64,000 nucleotides of DNA from Paramacrobiotus metropolitanus (GCF_019649055.1 NW_026570307.1:558001-622000); one strand, 5' to 3'. Positions 38,495 through 58,193 are shown, counted from the first letter of the stretch. Translations and numbers: made by a program. Notes: a model not told the origin generated them from the sequence alone.

Positions 38495-39561
38495 CATCAA
38501 AATTGGCTGTAAGGAACATTGAAGAAACATTTTAAAAGGCTTTTTGTGTCGAATCTCGGTCCTGAGTCAGTGAGTGTACACGATAAAAGACACCAGCGTT
38601 TCATATGATTACTTTAATGAGTTTTATGGATCTTAAACTTGTATTTGCGAAGCAGTTTGACAGGAGAATCTGTATAAACTAATTTGCTTCTTTTCGTGCA
38701 AGATGTTTCAAAATGGTTTAGCAGTAAAACTTGCAATGATTGTTTTCGTTTTTGGGGCAGATGATAGTGGAAGTGCCTGTACATTTTTTTGCGAATTTCG
38801 AAAAATGAATCGTGTGAATTCTTCTCATGGATGCGCTTTAGTCACGGGCTGCAACGTTTATCAATGATTGCGATTTATTTTTTAAACACGAACGTCTCGG
38901 CGCACGACCGAATAATACTCTCCGCTTACAAGTTAGTCGCTTACTGATGCGCGATGCTGATAATTTGATAATTACCGCAGTTTCCGGTGATAACGGTCAA
39001 TATAAAAACGCAAAAATAACAATTGTGAATTCGCTTTATAAGCAGATTTTTTCTGCTGATGAGGTGATGTCATCCCCTCGACACAGGACACTGAAAATAA
39101 AGAAGGCTGCAATATTTACATAAGGTGAATATGTTCTGCTTATCGGTCATTCAAATCAATATGATCTCATCCAAAAATAAAAGCCGCCTCATTCATTAAA
39201 TCGGTGCAACTTTACTGAGCCTCTGTTTACACCGCCTCTTCTTCCGTATGCTGTACAGGGTACAACGACGCCGACGCGAATTGAGTTGCATCTTTTCAAA
39301 TAAAGCAATAGCGGCGCCAACTCTAAAGTCCCTGTGTGCTGGCGTCTGGCTTGTGAAATCGTCTACAGATTGCAGGCGGAAATTGCACTTCGCAAATTTT
39401 CCTCCAATCCGTTTTTTTTTATGAAACACGATCACGCGCGAGCTGGATGATGCCGGTGTGTGGTCGCAGAATGATCAGGAGAAGCGGTATAAGAAGCACA
39501 GTACTAAAGTTACCTGCAATATTTCGACTGTAAGATCGGAGAGCATCAACCAGCGAGAGAA
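38495..39561. other. Intergenic
   Basis: Between the borealin-like gene and the transporter on the same strand. No gene, RNA or strong repeat recognised. Confidence 0.4.
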
Positions 39562-48164
<8,603 letters not shown>

Positions 48165-48514
48165 TGGTTTTACGGTGGAAGTTTAACTGTATATATGTCG
48201 CTGACCAGAATTGGTGATATTGGTTGTATCAGTACCGTTTGTTGGTTTGAGCTTTTATTTATTACTTAGTTTAAGGTTTTATAAAAATCGATTGTATTTC
48301 GGGTTGGAATAGTTGGCATTCGCCAAATTTGGTAGAGAAAAATTTTCTATTAATTTTACATGAGTTTTTCTTGACAAGCAGCATCTCCATGTCTAGACAA
48401 CTCAGAATAAAATGCAGAATATCGACACGCCCAATTTTTCCACAATATGTCTAAAGCTGCATGACTGCAGCGATGCGCTCATAATTCATAAAATAGATTG
48501 AAGGTTTCCACATG

Positions 48515-50904
48515 CTACCAGTTGAGCGGGGACTCCAGCAGCCAATACGTGGTCAGTTGACCTTTTCCCTGCGACAATATTTGCTGGTTTTCTTAAAACA
48601 GATTATTCACAGATTCTGCTGAGACTATGCACAGTATCTTGTGAAACGAGTTACCTTAACTTGAATTGTACCACGCGTAGTGAAGTACTTATCCAAATTC
48701 GGCGAATGAACCACGACCAAGTTCTTGGTCGACGGGCTCACGTGAATTTTGTCCACTAAGTAATGTAAAGCGCAAAAGTTATCTTCAGCTGATGCACTAA
48801 ACTCATATGATATTTTGCGCTTTTGATGACACCTGGTTATAATACTGAGGAGGAACGAAATGAGTATTTTGCTAAGTAACATTTTACCGTAGCCATGGGA
48901 TTCCATTCGGCTGGCTGTATTCATAGCATCCCCAAACCTGTTCCAAACAGAACTGGACTTAATTACCTTTATAAGAGACTAGCAGATCATCAAACCAAAT
49001 GCATACAAACAGTAGTGAGGCATACGAGTGCCAATAACCCCGGCTGCGATCGGTCCTGTAAAGCAGCGGCACTAATTTAATGGAGGAGACCTTTAGTGTA
49101 TTTTAGCTCAACATTTCCATACCCGAGTTAATGCCAATGCGAGCTGCTGCCCGGTTAATATGATCATTGGGCAGCGCCACTGTGCGGGCTGTTCTCAAGA
49201 AATCAATGGCCAATGTGCATACTTCCCAAGCGTGCTCGTGACCGTTGCGCAGTGGTACCCCACTGGAAACCTAAATTACGCTCTGAGTCTCTGACTTTTT
49301 GCACCGCAGTATAACAAAAAAGCTTTCAAAGTCTTTTAAAATACAGCTTACCACGTAACAATCACCAATCGTTTCCACCTTGTAGCATTTCGATTCAGCA
49401 ACAATGCGGTCGAAGGCAATGTAGATGGTATTGAGGAAGACCACCAAATCCATCGGTGTACACTGAGCTGCCAGACGGGCAAAGATCGGAATATCGCTGA
49501 ACAGTATCGTCACCGCGTCAAAGCATTCCGCGGTAATCTGCTCCCGGTTGCGCATTTGCTCAATCAGTGACCTTTACATAATTTTAGTGGTTATCGCGGA
49601 ACTGCTACAATCTGCTTAAGTTGGATTGCGCACTTTCTCAACTGTGACCTTTACATTGTTACGGAACTGTTATGCTGTAAAAGAATGCTGACGTACGCCG
49701 GCAGTATTTGCAGCAGTAGTTCATCGACTTTCCGTGTCTCCACGACGAGTGCCATTGTGCGTTCTCTGACAAGATTTTCTAGTTGATCCGTGTGACGCTG
49801 CAGTTCCTCCAGTAGCATGGATGGTACTGTACCGATTCGGCATTCTTTGGCTATCGCGTTGAGTGACGTGCGGATCTGATTGGCCGATGGTCTGCTTAGC
49901 TCAGCCATGCAGCTTTCTGCCAATCGGCGTAGGTAAGGCGCTAAGGCATCATAATGCGGTGTACCTTGCTGCACACCTGATCCAGCAACAAGTGCAAAAA
50001 TTAGCGTTATTATGCTGTAGACATCCGAATACACTTTCTGCGTTGCACAAGAACGCAAATTTCATACTTTACCAGTGGTGATAACTTCCAAAATAATTGT
50101 TCCCAGTTGAATAATATCTGATCTTTGCGATGGAGAATCATGATCGTTGTAAGACTGGCCCCGCCTCGAGTTCTTTGGTGTTTTTGTTAACGCGATATCC
50201 ATATGAATTTGGCCGTTTCGAAGCAGTTTCACCGCAAATCGGTGGTCTATTAGGCAGACTTCCGTGTTGAGCATCCCGTGGCAATGCAGAAGAGAACGAT
50301 GGATAAAGGTCATCCCCTAATTAAAGGGCCTCTTATATGCCAAGCACATTGTATGCTCAATAAATGAATCAGTTTACCTCGAGAATATCTTGTAAGAACG
50401 ACAGACGAAAAAACAAATCCGTAAGCAGTTTATTACTGGCCAGTAGATGGCGCAAATGTCCTCGAACATTGTACTCGTATAAAAGGTAAACTCCAGCCGA
50501 CGTAAAGGTCACACCCAAAAGGGTAGAGAGATTGCGGTGGTGCAGGGCGTTGACCTGTAGAGCACAATCAAGTTGCACAGAAGTCCATGTACCATCCATC
50601 TGCTTACAGCGCATATTTGCCGCTAAAATAAATACTTACAGCATGAAGCAACCGGCAAAAGATAGTGTTCAACCGCGCCTGTTTCTTTGTCACAGTAGCT
50701 GTCAAAGACACGGCAATCACCGACATCCCCAGCAAATAAATGGGCCGGTCTGCGCTTGGCTGTGTGTTGCGTACGGAAGGCGTTGCTTTTTTGCTGTAGT
50801 CCGCTTCGCGGAAAACAGATATCGATGAACAGTTTTTCACTTTTCATGTTGGCATTTAACGAGCTACAAAACATTGGGTAATGTTTCCATATTTTATTTT
50901 GCAC
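48515..50904 (-). CDS. Third guanylyl cyclase, intracellular half only
   Basis: Minus-strand exons encode a kinase-homology domain (about 50090-50610; HHRNLSTLLGVTF, YLLYEYNVRGHLRHLL, GMTFIHRSLLHCHGML) and a dimerisation helix (about 49690-49970; RERTMALVVETRKVDELLLQ). The cyclase domain lies at about 48600-49550, with VTILFSDIPIFARLAAQ, ETIGDCYVV and FGDAMNTASRMESHG. The last exons read SPSTKNLVVVHSPNLDKYF, RGTIQVK, then GKGQLTTYWLLESPLNW and TAG at 48515. It lacks the ANF-type ectodomain and transmembrane segment that receptors A and B have. Sequence upstream of about 50.9 kb is occupied by the virus-like region. The beginning is uncertain and the stated right end is only the limit of plausible coding. 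It may be truncated by the insertion, or a soluble form. In SDIPIFARL the usual G-F-T is replaced, so activity is in doubt. Confidence 0.7.
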
Positions 50905-50927
50905 ATCAGAAGATATAGCGCTAGTTT

Positions 50928-51015
50928 AGCGTCAGCTCCGAATCGGTCCGGTTTTCGACCGGTCCGCGGTTCGGCTCGTGATCGGTTCGGTTTTCAGCCG
51001 GTTTTTAATCGGTTG
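50928..51015. repeat. CGGTTCGG-type degenerate repeat at the host/insert junction
   Basis: Repeated ATCGGTYCGGTTTTC and ACCGGTCCG-like units in an otherwise AT-rich setting. They lie exactly between the truncated cyclase and the IAP gene. Possibly a simple repeat or an element end. Confidence 0.5.
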
Positions 51016-51096
51016 TTCTCCTTTCTTTGGTTTATTTTTCCCCACCCTCTTTTTTCTATGAACATGAATGAACATGCATGATACAGACAATAAAAA

Positions 51097-51853
51097 CTAA
51101 CAGAAGAAAGCCCAGCACTTATGGAAAATGACACCCCGACAAATCGGACACAACAGCAGCTTGCTTGAACATTTTGCACAGCAAACTAAATGACCACATG
51201 GTCTGAACATGATTTCCCGAATCATTTTCATAGCAGACTTTACAGCGTAATTTCTCTTTGGGGTCTTCAGAAGTTGTAGGTGCTTGAGCTTTTCGTGTTA
51301 GTCCACAACATGTTGTTTCGGCTTCTTGGCGTTTTTTACGAACATCGTTGATGAATGTTGAGCCCTTTGTTTGTACAAGATACGGACATTTCGGGTAAGT
51401 CCAAGCGTGCTCTTCCCACGGAACATCATCTTTGTCCCAAGCATAAAGTGCACCACCGCAGTGAAAGCAGCGTACACAGTCATCTCGGCCTTCATAATAA
51501 AAACCGGCTGCAGCCATATCTCTGGGTTGCTGGTGTTTGTTAGCAGGCCATTCAGCGTAAGTAGCAAAGCGTGTCTTGTAGTCTTTCATTGCCGGTGAGT
51601 GCGGAATGTGTTTTCTTGATCCGGATTCTTCCATAGCCCTAACACAGTCTGGACGTGCTAAACGGTGTCGGTAGTATGGTTTATACCGTGAGTTCACCCA
51701 GTCACCCATAATATAGCCACAGTACGCGCAGTGGATTTCGTCATGCTGCCCTTGATAAAAGAACCCTTGGCTTGCCAGTTCCTCAGGGGCAAGGGACTGA
51801 TCCGGCCAGTTTTCAAAACTCCCGAAGCGATTGCTCATCTGTGTCATATCCAT
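51097..51853 (-). CDS. Inhibitor of apoptosis: two BIR domains plus RING in a second frame
   Basis: BIR proteins bind caspases or IAP antagonists; the RING is an E3 ubiquitin ligase. No ATG lies upstream in frame before 51853. BIR1 (about residues 9-75) has CAYCG, then His and Cys in zinc spacing. BIR2 (about 95-165) has CFHCG with C-x2-C-x16-H-x6-C intact. A RING starts with CKVCYE, but the frame then changes at an A run (plus-strand T run 51225-51228). The rest of the RING, including CGHL, is in the neighbouring frame down to a stop at 51097, while the original frame runs on to 51119. No intron is seen, unlike the host genes. A TATA box lies 40 bp upstream. Host or viral origin is open. The TATA layout and the position beside the inverted repeat favour the insertion. 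Confidence 0.8.
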
Positions 51854-51892
51854 TTTGGCTACCAACTGAACAGTCGCACTGAAATGCTAGGG

Positions 51893-51900
51893 TTTATATA
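51893..51900 (-). promoter_or_regulatory. TATA box of the IAP gene
   Basis: TATATAAA on the minus strand, 40 bp before the ATG. This allows a very short leader of about 15-20 nt. Confidence 0.7.
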
Positions 51901-52060
51901 GTATCTATCAGTCGTGTCAGCTCAAGGTAAAACCCCTAGCACAGTGTGCTCGCCAGCTATTGGTTCATCACCGTGTAGCCCAACCCCTAGTTATACTGCG
52001 ATATTATCGTATGGGTCGGATTCGTCGTCTCCACGTACAGCATTACTTGGAGTATTAAAG

Positions 52061-52671
52061 TTGAACTATTGGTCACAATCTTGTGTCTTTGTGGTAGAGG
52101 TTTAGCCTGGAACTAATGTTGTGGTATGTTGTACTACTGTTGTACTAATGTTGTACTAGCCAACTGTGTTATGTTGTAGTGGGTGGCGATTTGTATTAAA
52201 CTACGTTAAACACAGTGTGTGGTGCCATGTATTAAACTATGCTGTCTAGCTTGTTTATAAGCACGAAGAAGCTCTGTCTAGCTTAGTCATTAAATCAAGT
52301 TTTTAGTCTATCTGTATTGGTTTAATTGTAACAAGGATAGGTCCGGCTGTATAGGTTAAGATACTATTACATTTTGTGCCCATTCATTAAGTAAAAGAAT
52401 GTCACGATTAGCTCCGGTTAGCTTTCCATGAATACGGAACTACCGTATTGTTTTATGAGATGAGTGGCATCGTTCTTTGAATATTAAATGCTTTTAATCC
52501 GGGTTCAACGTGTTTGTAGTCGGGAGTTTATTGTATATCAAATTATACACTAGCGGTCTATGGGTCAATAAAACAAAACCCTTTTATCAACAGAGGTTTC
52601 ATTAGTATCCGGGTTAATAAGACAGCTACTGACGTAACACAGTGGTCCGAGCGAAGCGAGGACCACGCGCG
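52061..52671 (+). repeat. Long inverted repeat, left arm
   Basis: Matches the reverse complement of 55108-55644 with only scattered single-base differences. It carries one extra block of about 74 bp (within 52131-52205). The outer end starts TTGAACTATTGG. The inner end is GC-rich and finishes with GTGGTCCGAGCGAAGCGAGG and ACCACGCGCG. Confidence 0.95.
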
Positions 52672-52762
52672 CACTCTCGGTGTGTGCGCGTGAAGCCGAT
52701 GCCCAATTTCAAGTCTGTGTAATAGCTGGCTGTTGTATCAGTACGCTCGTATTAGTTTAAGC

Positions 52763-52985
52763 CCGCCCACATGGGTTCTCTCTGATATTAGCGTGTTTCA
52801 GTCACTCATTGTTTTAGGAACGGTTTTTATTGGTTGATTCAAAACTGAAGTACGCCCACGTAGGTTTCTCTCTGATATTAGCGCGTTTCAGTCACTCATT
52901 GTTTTAGGAACGATTTTTACTGGTTGATTTGAAACTGAAGTACGCCCACGTAGGTTTCTCTCTGATATTAGCACGTTCCAGTTAC
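52763..52985 (+). repeat. 90-bp tandem repeat, about 2.5 copies
   Basis: The marker TCTGATATTA recurs at 52781, 52871 and 52961, exactly 90 bp apart. The units share CGCCCACGTAGGTTTCTCTC and TCACTCATTGTTTTAGGAAC. It lies between the left inverted repeat and the TATA box of the 53.3-kb gene, so an enhancer or replication-origin role is possible. Confidence 0.95.
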
Positions 52986-53167
52986 TTTCGGTAATACAAG
53001 TAATGGTGGTATTGTTCAGTGAAACGTTACGGTTGGTTACTAGTCTAAACGTCAATTTTTAGTCTGGTCAACAGAGTTCTGTTAACGGGTGGCGTAGTAC
53101 AAGTAACTAAAACAATAGCTAATACGTTGTTTTAAATTTTGAGAGTTGAAACCAACACTTTTTTGAG

Positions 53168-53174
53168 TATAAAA
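53168..53174 (+). promoter_or_regulatory. TATA box of the 53.3-kb gene
   Basis: TATAAAA, 125 bp upstream of the start codon. Confidence 0.65.
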
Positions 53175-53292
53175 CCTCAGCGGCCAAGCAAATTTTTTCA
53201 TTCCAAAGTTTTTTTTAATCCAATCCACCTACCTTGGAATACCTGCCTGGATCCCCTCATATTTTCAGTTAGTTCAGTTTATCTTTTACTCC

Positions 53293-54794
53293 ATGGCTCC
53301 CTTCAAGTATCTTGCGGATTATCAGGAGTGGTGCCGCCAGCAATGTGGTAAGTCTTATCCCTTTTTTTTAAAAATCTTTATAATTTTTTATTATTAAAAG
53401 TATTTAATATTATTGTTCTAAGAAAAAAAATATTGTTAGGTATAATCAAGGGGTTGGAAACCCAGTGGGACGGTTTTTCGGAGCAAGAGAAACGGGAGTG
53501 TGCCCAGTATAATATCGGTACGTTCTCGTTATTATTTGTTAAAAGGTTTGAACTTAAACAATGAAAATTTATTTTATTAGATCTGTGTGCAAGTGTCAAG
53601 AAGTTTGTCGGCAGCTGTACATGGAGTAAGCCGGGAAAGGTGGTAGACCTTTTGCTACATGCGGTCAACCGGTTGGAGGTATATTGATTTTTTATTTTAT
53701 TTCACAAAATTAGTGGTACATCCGTATAATATGTTTAGTGGTCGGTTACCTTCTTGAGTTGTGACATTGTTCCCGATCCGCGTCGTACCAACTTACAACT
53801 GGATACGGTCCCCATTATAATGGCAGGCAGTGTGGAGCGTGACCGAAAGAAGAAAGAGAAGCTCAAGGCCAAGTCTTCGTCATCAGTGAAGCCATGTACT
53901 TCCAAAGCCAAGCCGAAGAAGAAGAAGCAAAACCAAGCCAAGCGGGTAATCCAGTCACCAACACCCTCTCCACCGTCAAGCCGTTCTCCAACCCCGGACT
54001 TTGGCGGTTACGATTTTACCCGGCAGCGGGAGCCCACCCCCCAACCATCGCCACCTGTCTTCTCTGAGCCAACACAACATGCTACATCTTTACCGGCGGC
54101 TGTCATCACTGAGCCACCTCAACCTACTCCACCATTGCCGGCGGCTGTCATCACTGAGCCTACTCAACCATTGGCAGTATCTGTTACTGCTGACCAGCCG
54201 ACTACTATGCATATGGAGTTTCCTGTTAGCCAGCACGCCATTGTTTCCTCGGGTACTATTACATTCCAGGCAACGTTCGCTGACGGTACGACCATTGAAG
54301 ACACCCTGCCTGTCCCTCCGACTATTCCTACTCCACCGTCTCCACACTTCAAGGCGCCATTGCCAGTGAAAAAGTGCGTCCTCGTTCCGCAGAAGTTTAC
54401 GTTCCCGAACACTCAAACCGTGATTACCGTGAAAGACGATCCACTTGGCAGTGCCGAAAATCCTATCATCATTGAAGACAAAGAAGAGCCGCCCGTCATT
54501 ACTTTGGATGACTCTGACAGTTCGGATGAAGGTATGAAAACGCTTTGCTTTGAGTCGGATAATGGGGGTGGAGGGGTCGTTTTGGACGGAGGCCAGGATA
54601 CCGACATGGAGGACAATGACGAAGACGGCGGTAATGAAATGGACGACGGATTCTTGGGAGACATCGATGAAGATGCATTCGAGCCGCCATTTACGTCTAC
54701 TCAGTATTCATTGGACAACAATGCGATGGAGGACACAGTTGGTATGACCGAAGTGGAGGGCTGGTTGAACGCATTTGGTTATTACTTAGACTGA
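53293..54794 (+). CDS. Virus-like spliced gene: repeat domain plus Pro-rich and acidic tail
   Basis: Four exons. Exon 1 (from ATG 53293) encodes MAPFKYLADYQEWCRQQC and ends in phase 1. Exons 2 (about 53439-53518) and 3 (about 53581-53680) encode a helical unit (GLETQWDGF; VVDLLLHAVNRLE) ending in phase 0. The last exon (about 53740-54794) opens with WSVTFLSCDIVP, then has a basic stretch (RDRKKKEKLKAK; KPKKKKQNQAK). A Pro/Thr-rich region with repeated AAVITEP units follows, and then an acidic tail, ending in TGA. The total is about 430 residues. The helical unit corresponds to the two units of the 58.3-kb gene, with the same flanking intron phases. The basic stretch suggests nuclear entry and the acidic tail suggests transcription activation or chromatin binding. 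The family is not recognised. The gene sits between the two inverted-repeat arms. Confidence 0.7.
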
Positions 54795-55107
54795 TGAATT
54801 GTTTTCTCTTCTTCATGTTGTTACCTTAGCTAAACCATTTTGCTAATGATGGCTTTTATGTAACTTGCGGTTGATGGGTGCAATGTTGATAAGAAAAATG
54901 TTAACAATAACTTTTGATGTGAACTCTGAACGAAATCTGTTGTTGGTCTATTAAACTGTTTTTAAAAGAATAGATATACGGGTTTAATGATTTGTCGCAG
55001 AAACACAAAAAAGCACTTTATAATGATGTGCAACATAGGTCCATTATAAAGCGCCCTCGAGGCGCGCGCGCGCAAAGCCAAAGCCGCGGCCGAGCGCAGC
55101 CAGGCCA
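54795..55107. other. 3' region of the 53.3-kb gene
   Basis: AT-rich sequence turning into a GC-rich CGCGCG tract (about 55055-55110) that leads into the right inverted-repeat arm. No gene seen. Confidence 0.4.
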
Positions 55108-55644
55108 CGCGCGTGGTCCTCGCTTCGCTCGGACCACTGTGTTACGTCACTAGCTGTCTTATTAACCCGGATACTAATGAAACCTCTGTTGATAAAAGGG
55201 TTTTGTTTTATTGACCCATAGACCGCTAGTGTATAATTTGATATACAATAAACTCCCGACTACAAACACGTTGAACCCGGATTAAAAGCATTTAATATTC
55301 AAAGAACGATGCCACTCATCTCATAAAACAATACGGTAGTTCCGTATTCATGGGAAGCTAACCGGAGCTAATCGTGACATTCTTTTACTTAATGAATGGG
55401 CACAAAATGTAATAGTATCTTAACCTATACAGCCGGACCTATCCTTGTTACAATTAAACCAATACAGATAGACTAAAAACTTGATTTAATGACTAAGCTA
55501 GACAGAGCTTCTTCGTGCTTATAAACAAGCTAGACAGCATAGTTTAATACATGGCACCACACACTGTGTTTAACAACATACCACAACATTAGTTCCAGGC
55601 TAAACCTCTACCACAAAGACACAAGACAGTGACCAATAGTTCAA
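55108..55644 (-). repeat. Long inverted repeat, right arm
   Basis: Reverse-complement partner of the left arm, lacking the 74-bp block. No matching target duplication is visible outside the two arms, so they may not be the ends of a simple 3.6-kb transposon. Confidence 0.95.
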
Positions 55645-55713
55645 GTCCGAGATTCCTAACAAACAAAACAATTTTTAAAAACGGGAAATATTAGAAATTA
55701 GGCAAATCGCTAA

Positions 55714-57187
55714 TTAATTATAGCGGCGACGGCGAGGGTCTGATTCATTCGGCGAATCGGTGGAACGCTTTCGCGTAGTCGGCTGGCTGTAAATTTCCTC
55801 CGGATAATGGTCCCTGGGTGAGTTAGCGATGCGGTTAATTTGGTCAAGGATAAAAGGTTGGGAAAGAAGGCTATCGATTCTTTCAACGGCGGTCTGGTCC
55901 TCTGGTGAATAGTCTTGTACTGGCGTTGATGCGCGCGGAGTCGTTGAATGGAACGGTGTTGGCGGGCGGCGGCGGCGTTGCGGTGCATTCACAAAGCGTG
56001 ATCGGCATGGATTGCGAGTCGGTGTAGTAAAAGCATCAGACGTGGAAGGCATTGTGGGTGACGGTGGAGTTGAAGAGCGGTGGCGTCCACCTCGTGGCGC
56101 ATCCAAAAGACGTGTGCTGTATGGACTGCTGGGAGAAGATGGTGACGTCAAGCGAATCAAATTGAAGGGCTGTGTGCGAATCGGTGAAGGCATTCGATCC
56201 CGGGCAACGCGGGCAACATTCCAACGAGAGGTATGTGCTGGCTGCGTAAGGTAATGGCTCAAAGTTGACATGTCAGGAGAAGCAGGACTGTACTCCACCA
56301 TCTGGGTCGGTTCCGGTGTGCGAGAACGTTGTGGCAGGGAAAATGCTAGCTCTTGCTCGTGATCGTCAGGCAACGGAGAGTAGACGCTGCCGTAAGCAGC
56401 AGCAGTATAGACGCCGCCGTCGTTGATTGGAGTGTAGATGTGGTGGGTGTTGTCTGGAGGATAGTCGTTAGCTGGAGTGTAGAAGCCAGTAGGTGGTTGT
56501 GGTGGTGGTGGACTTGGCGGTGCGTAAAGCTGCGAGGCGGGTAAGGGGTTCTCACCAATGAACGGCACGGTGCCGGTCACGCCAAACTGGTAGACTGAAT
56601 TGTAGGCGGCGCAAGGGCCATACGGACCAACCAAAGAAATAAGACGGGCGTCATGGAAAAACTGAATGTCTCCCTATAAAAGGCAGACAACTATACTATA
56701 TAAAGAATCCGGCTAATATATTTTTGCTAACAAAATAATATCACTCCTTTGAAGGTGGGGCAAAAAAGCAAAACCAAATCTATCGTGGAACTTACCAAAA
56801 TCATATTAGCCAGATGGATAGCATGCACCCAGGCATCAGGAAGATTATCCATGGCGCTTACGTTTGGACGCCGGGCCAGCATATCACGACGTATACGGGT
56901 AGCAATTTCTGTTTAATTTAATTTTGTTGTAATAATAGACAGAAAATCAATTGGAAAATTATCTTACCGAATGCTCTATTGGAGATGGCAGCCAGCTCTG
57001 CAGTCGTTGGCGTGCGAGTGAACACATGAAAAAACTGGTCAATCTCCAGACAAGCATTAGCAAACGGACAACCAGGATCCACCAAGTTGTATGGGCGATA
57101 CACGCCATCGGAGGAAGTGGATGATGCGTAGGACAATGAGGATGAAGAAGATCCGGTAGATGCTACTGAATCTGCTCGGGAAGACAT
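55714..57187 (-). CDS. Virus-like spliced gene with long Pro/Ser/Thr-rich tail
   Basis: Three exons on the minus strand: ATG 57187 to about 56966, about 56796-56909, and 56676 to the TAA at 55714. Phases agree. Exon 1 is a Ser-rich leader (MSSRADSVAS), then a compact region (CPFANACLEIDQFFHVF; TTAELAAISNRAFG). Exon 2 gives IATRIRRDMLARRP and DNLPDAWVHAIHLANMIL. Exon 3 gives FFHDARLISLVGPYG and then some 290 residues of low complexity, rich in PP, SPSSP and RRRR, ending KRSTDSPNESDPRRRRYN. The total is about 420 residues. The folded N-terminal part and the Arg/Pro tail could suit a structural or nucleic-acid-binding protein. I do not recognise it. Its 3' end lies 70 bp from the right inverted-repeat arm. 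Confidence 0.65.
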
Positions 57188-57318
57188 TATGTAAAGGTCA
57201 CTCGTTAACTGATGCTTACTAAGTCTACAGCGCTGTTATGAGCTAACAGTGAAAGATCCAAGAAGCGTCCAAAAACTGCTGCTCGAGCAACTGATGGATT
57301 AACTGTGGCTGCAGTTGG

Positions 57319-57324
57319 TTTATA
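57319..57324 (-). promoter_or_regulatory. TATA box of the 57.2-kb gene
   Basis: TATAAA on the minus strand (within GATATAAACC), 132 bp before the ATG. Confidence 0.6.
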
Positions 57325-57599
57325 TCAGCGAAAATTTGGTTTCCAGATTTTTCACCGTATTTGTTCTTTTGTTTCCTTACAGTCGGTCTGGTTAAGGCTC
57401 TTTCTCCTTCGTAAGACTAAACCTTACTGTTTCCATACATACGTGTAAGGAAAAAGTTCAAACCAACAAGGCACGAAGCGTACGGTTGAGTTTCTTAGTA
57501 CAAATGTTAAAAGAAAAGACAAGTTTCTGTGGAATTTTGGTATGTGTTGAAGTAAAGGAAAGTTGAGAGGAAACCTATGACAAGAGGTTAGAGCGCAAG

Positions 57600-57935
57600 C
57601 AATAAACAGTAATCCGTCTCGCGACCCGGATAAGAGCCATTATGTTCTTGTTTTTCTGGGTCAAGCGACGGTTTGATTTACCCTGCATCCGTATCTTAGA
57701 TCCTGAATAAGTCGCGTCAGCGACCTGGTTTCTATTGTTTGAGATTTTTGGTATAATGGCTGTCGTTCTCCTGTTCATTTGCCCTGTTGCCCAGCTAATA
57801 TCCCGGATTCGTCGCGACACTGACCAAGATTGCATTGTTTTGCTACCGACATAATCCTGTTTATCTGGGTTACACGTTCTTTTGATTTGGTCTGGTAGCT
57901 TGATATCTGCGAGCCGGATTCCGTCGCGACTTCCA
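57600..57935. repeat. Spaced TCGCGAC-type repeats, about 100 bp apart
   Basis: TCGCGAC or GTCGCG-like cores occur near 57618, 57710, 57811 and 57922. Two of them are preceded by CCGGATT(C)CGTCGCGAC. The sequence between them is less similar. They lie in the non-coding gap between two outward-facing virus-like genes. Confidence 0.5.
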
Positions 57936-58193
57936 TTGTTCAAAAAACGGTTTTTCCGGATTCTTACAATGGTTCTCCCTCAGGCCTTTTTACCTAATAG
58001 GTCAAAAGGAATTTTCCTTGGTAGCTTCACGTATCATACAGCCCAACCCACATCGTTAGAGAACCAGTGTCCACCAGACCAAAAACTCTCTGCTTCGGAC
58101 CACATCAGTCTGGTCAAGGGTAGTGGGAGTTTACAAATCACCTGCAGCCAATGGTTGCGCACCAGAAAAAATGTTGAGTTCCAAGCCAGAGGA

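Noticed and set aside
52644-52668. GTGGTCC...GGACCAC hairpin as a bacterial-type terminator
   Set aside because: The setting is eukaryotic and the hairpin is part of the inverted-repeat inner end, with no T run after it.
52763-52985. CRISPR array
   Set aside because: The repeats are contiguous 90-bp tandem units without unique spacers, in eukaryotic DNA.
57575-57943. 122-codon minus-strand open frame
   Set aside because: It has no ATG start and overlaps the spaced TCGCGAC repeats, with low-complexity translation.
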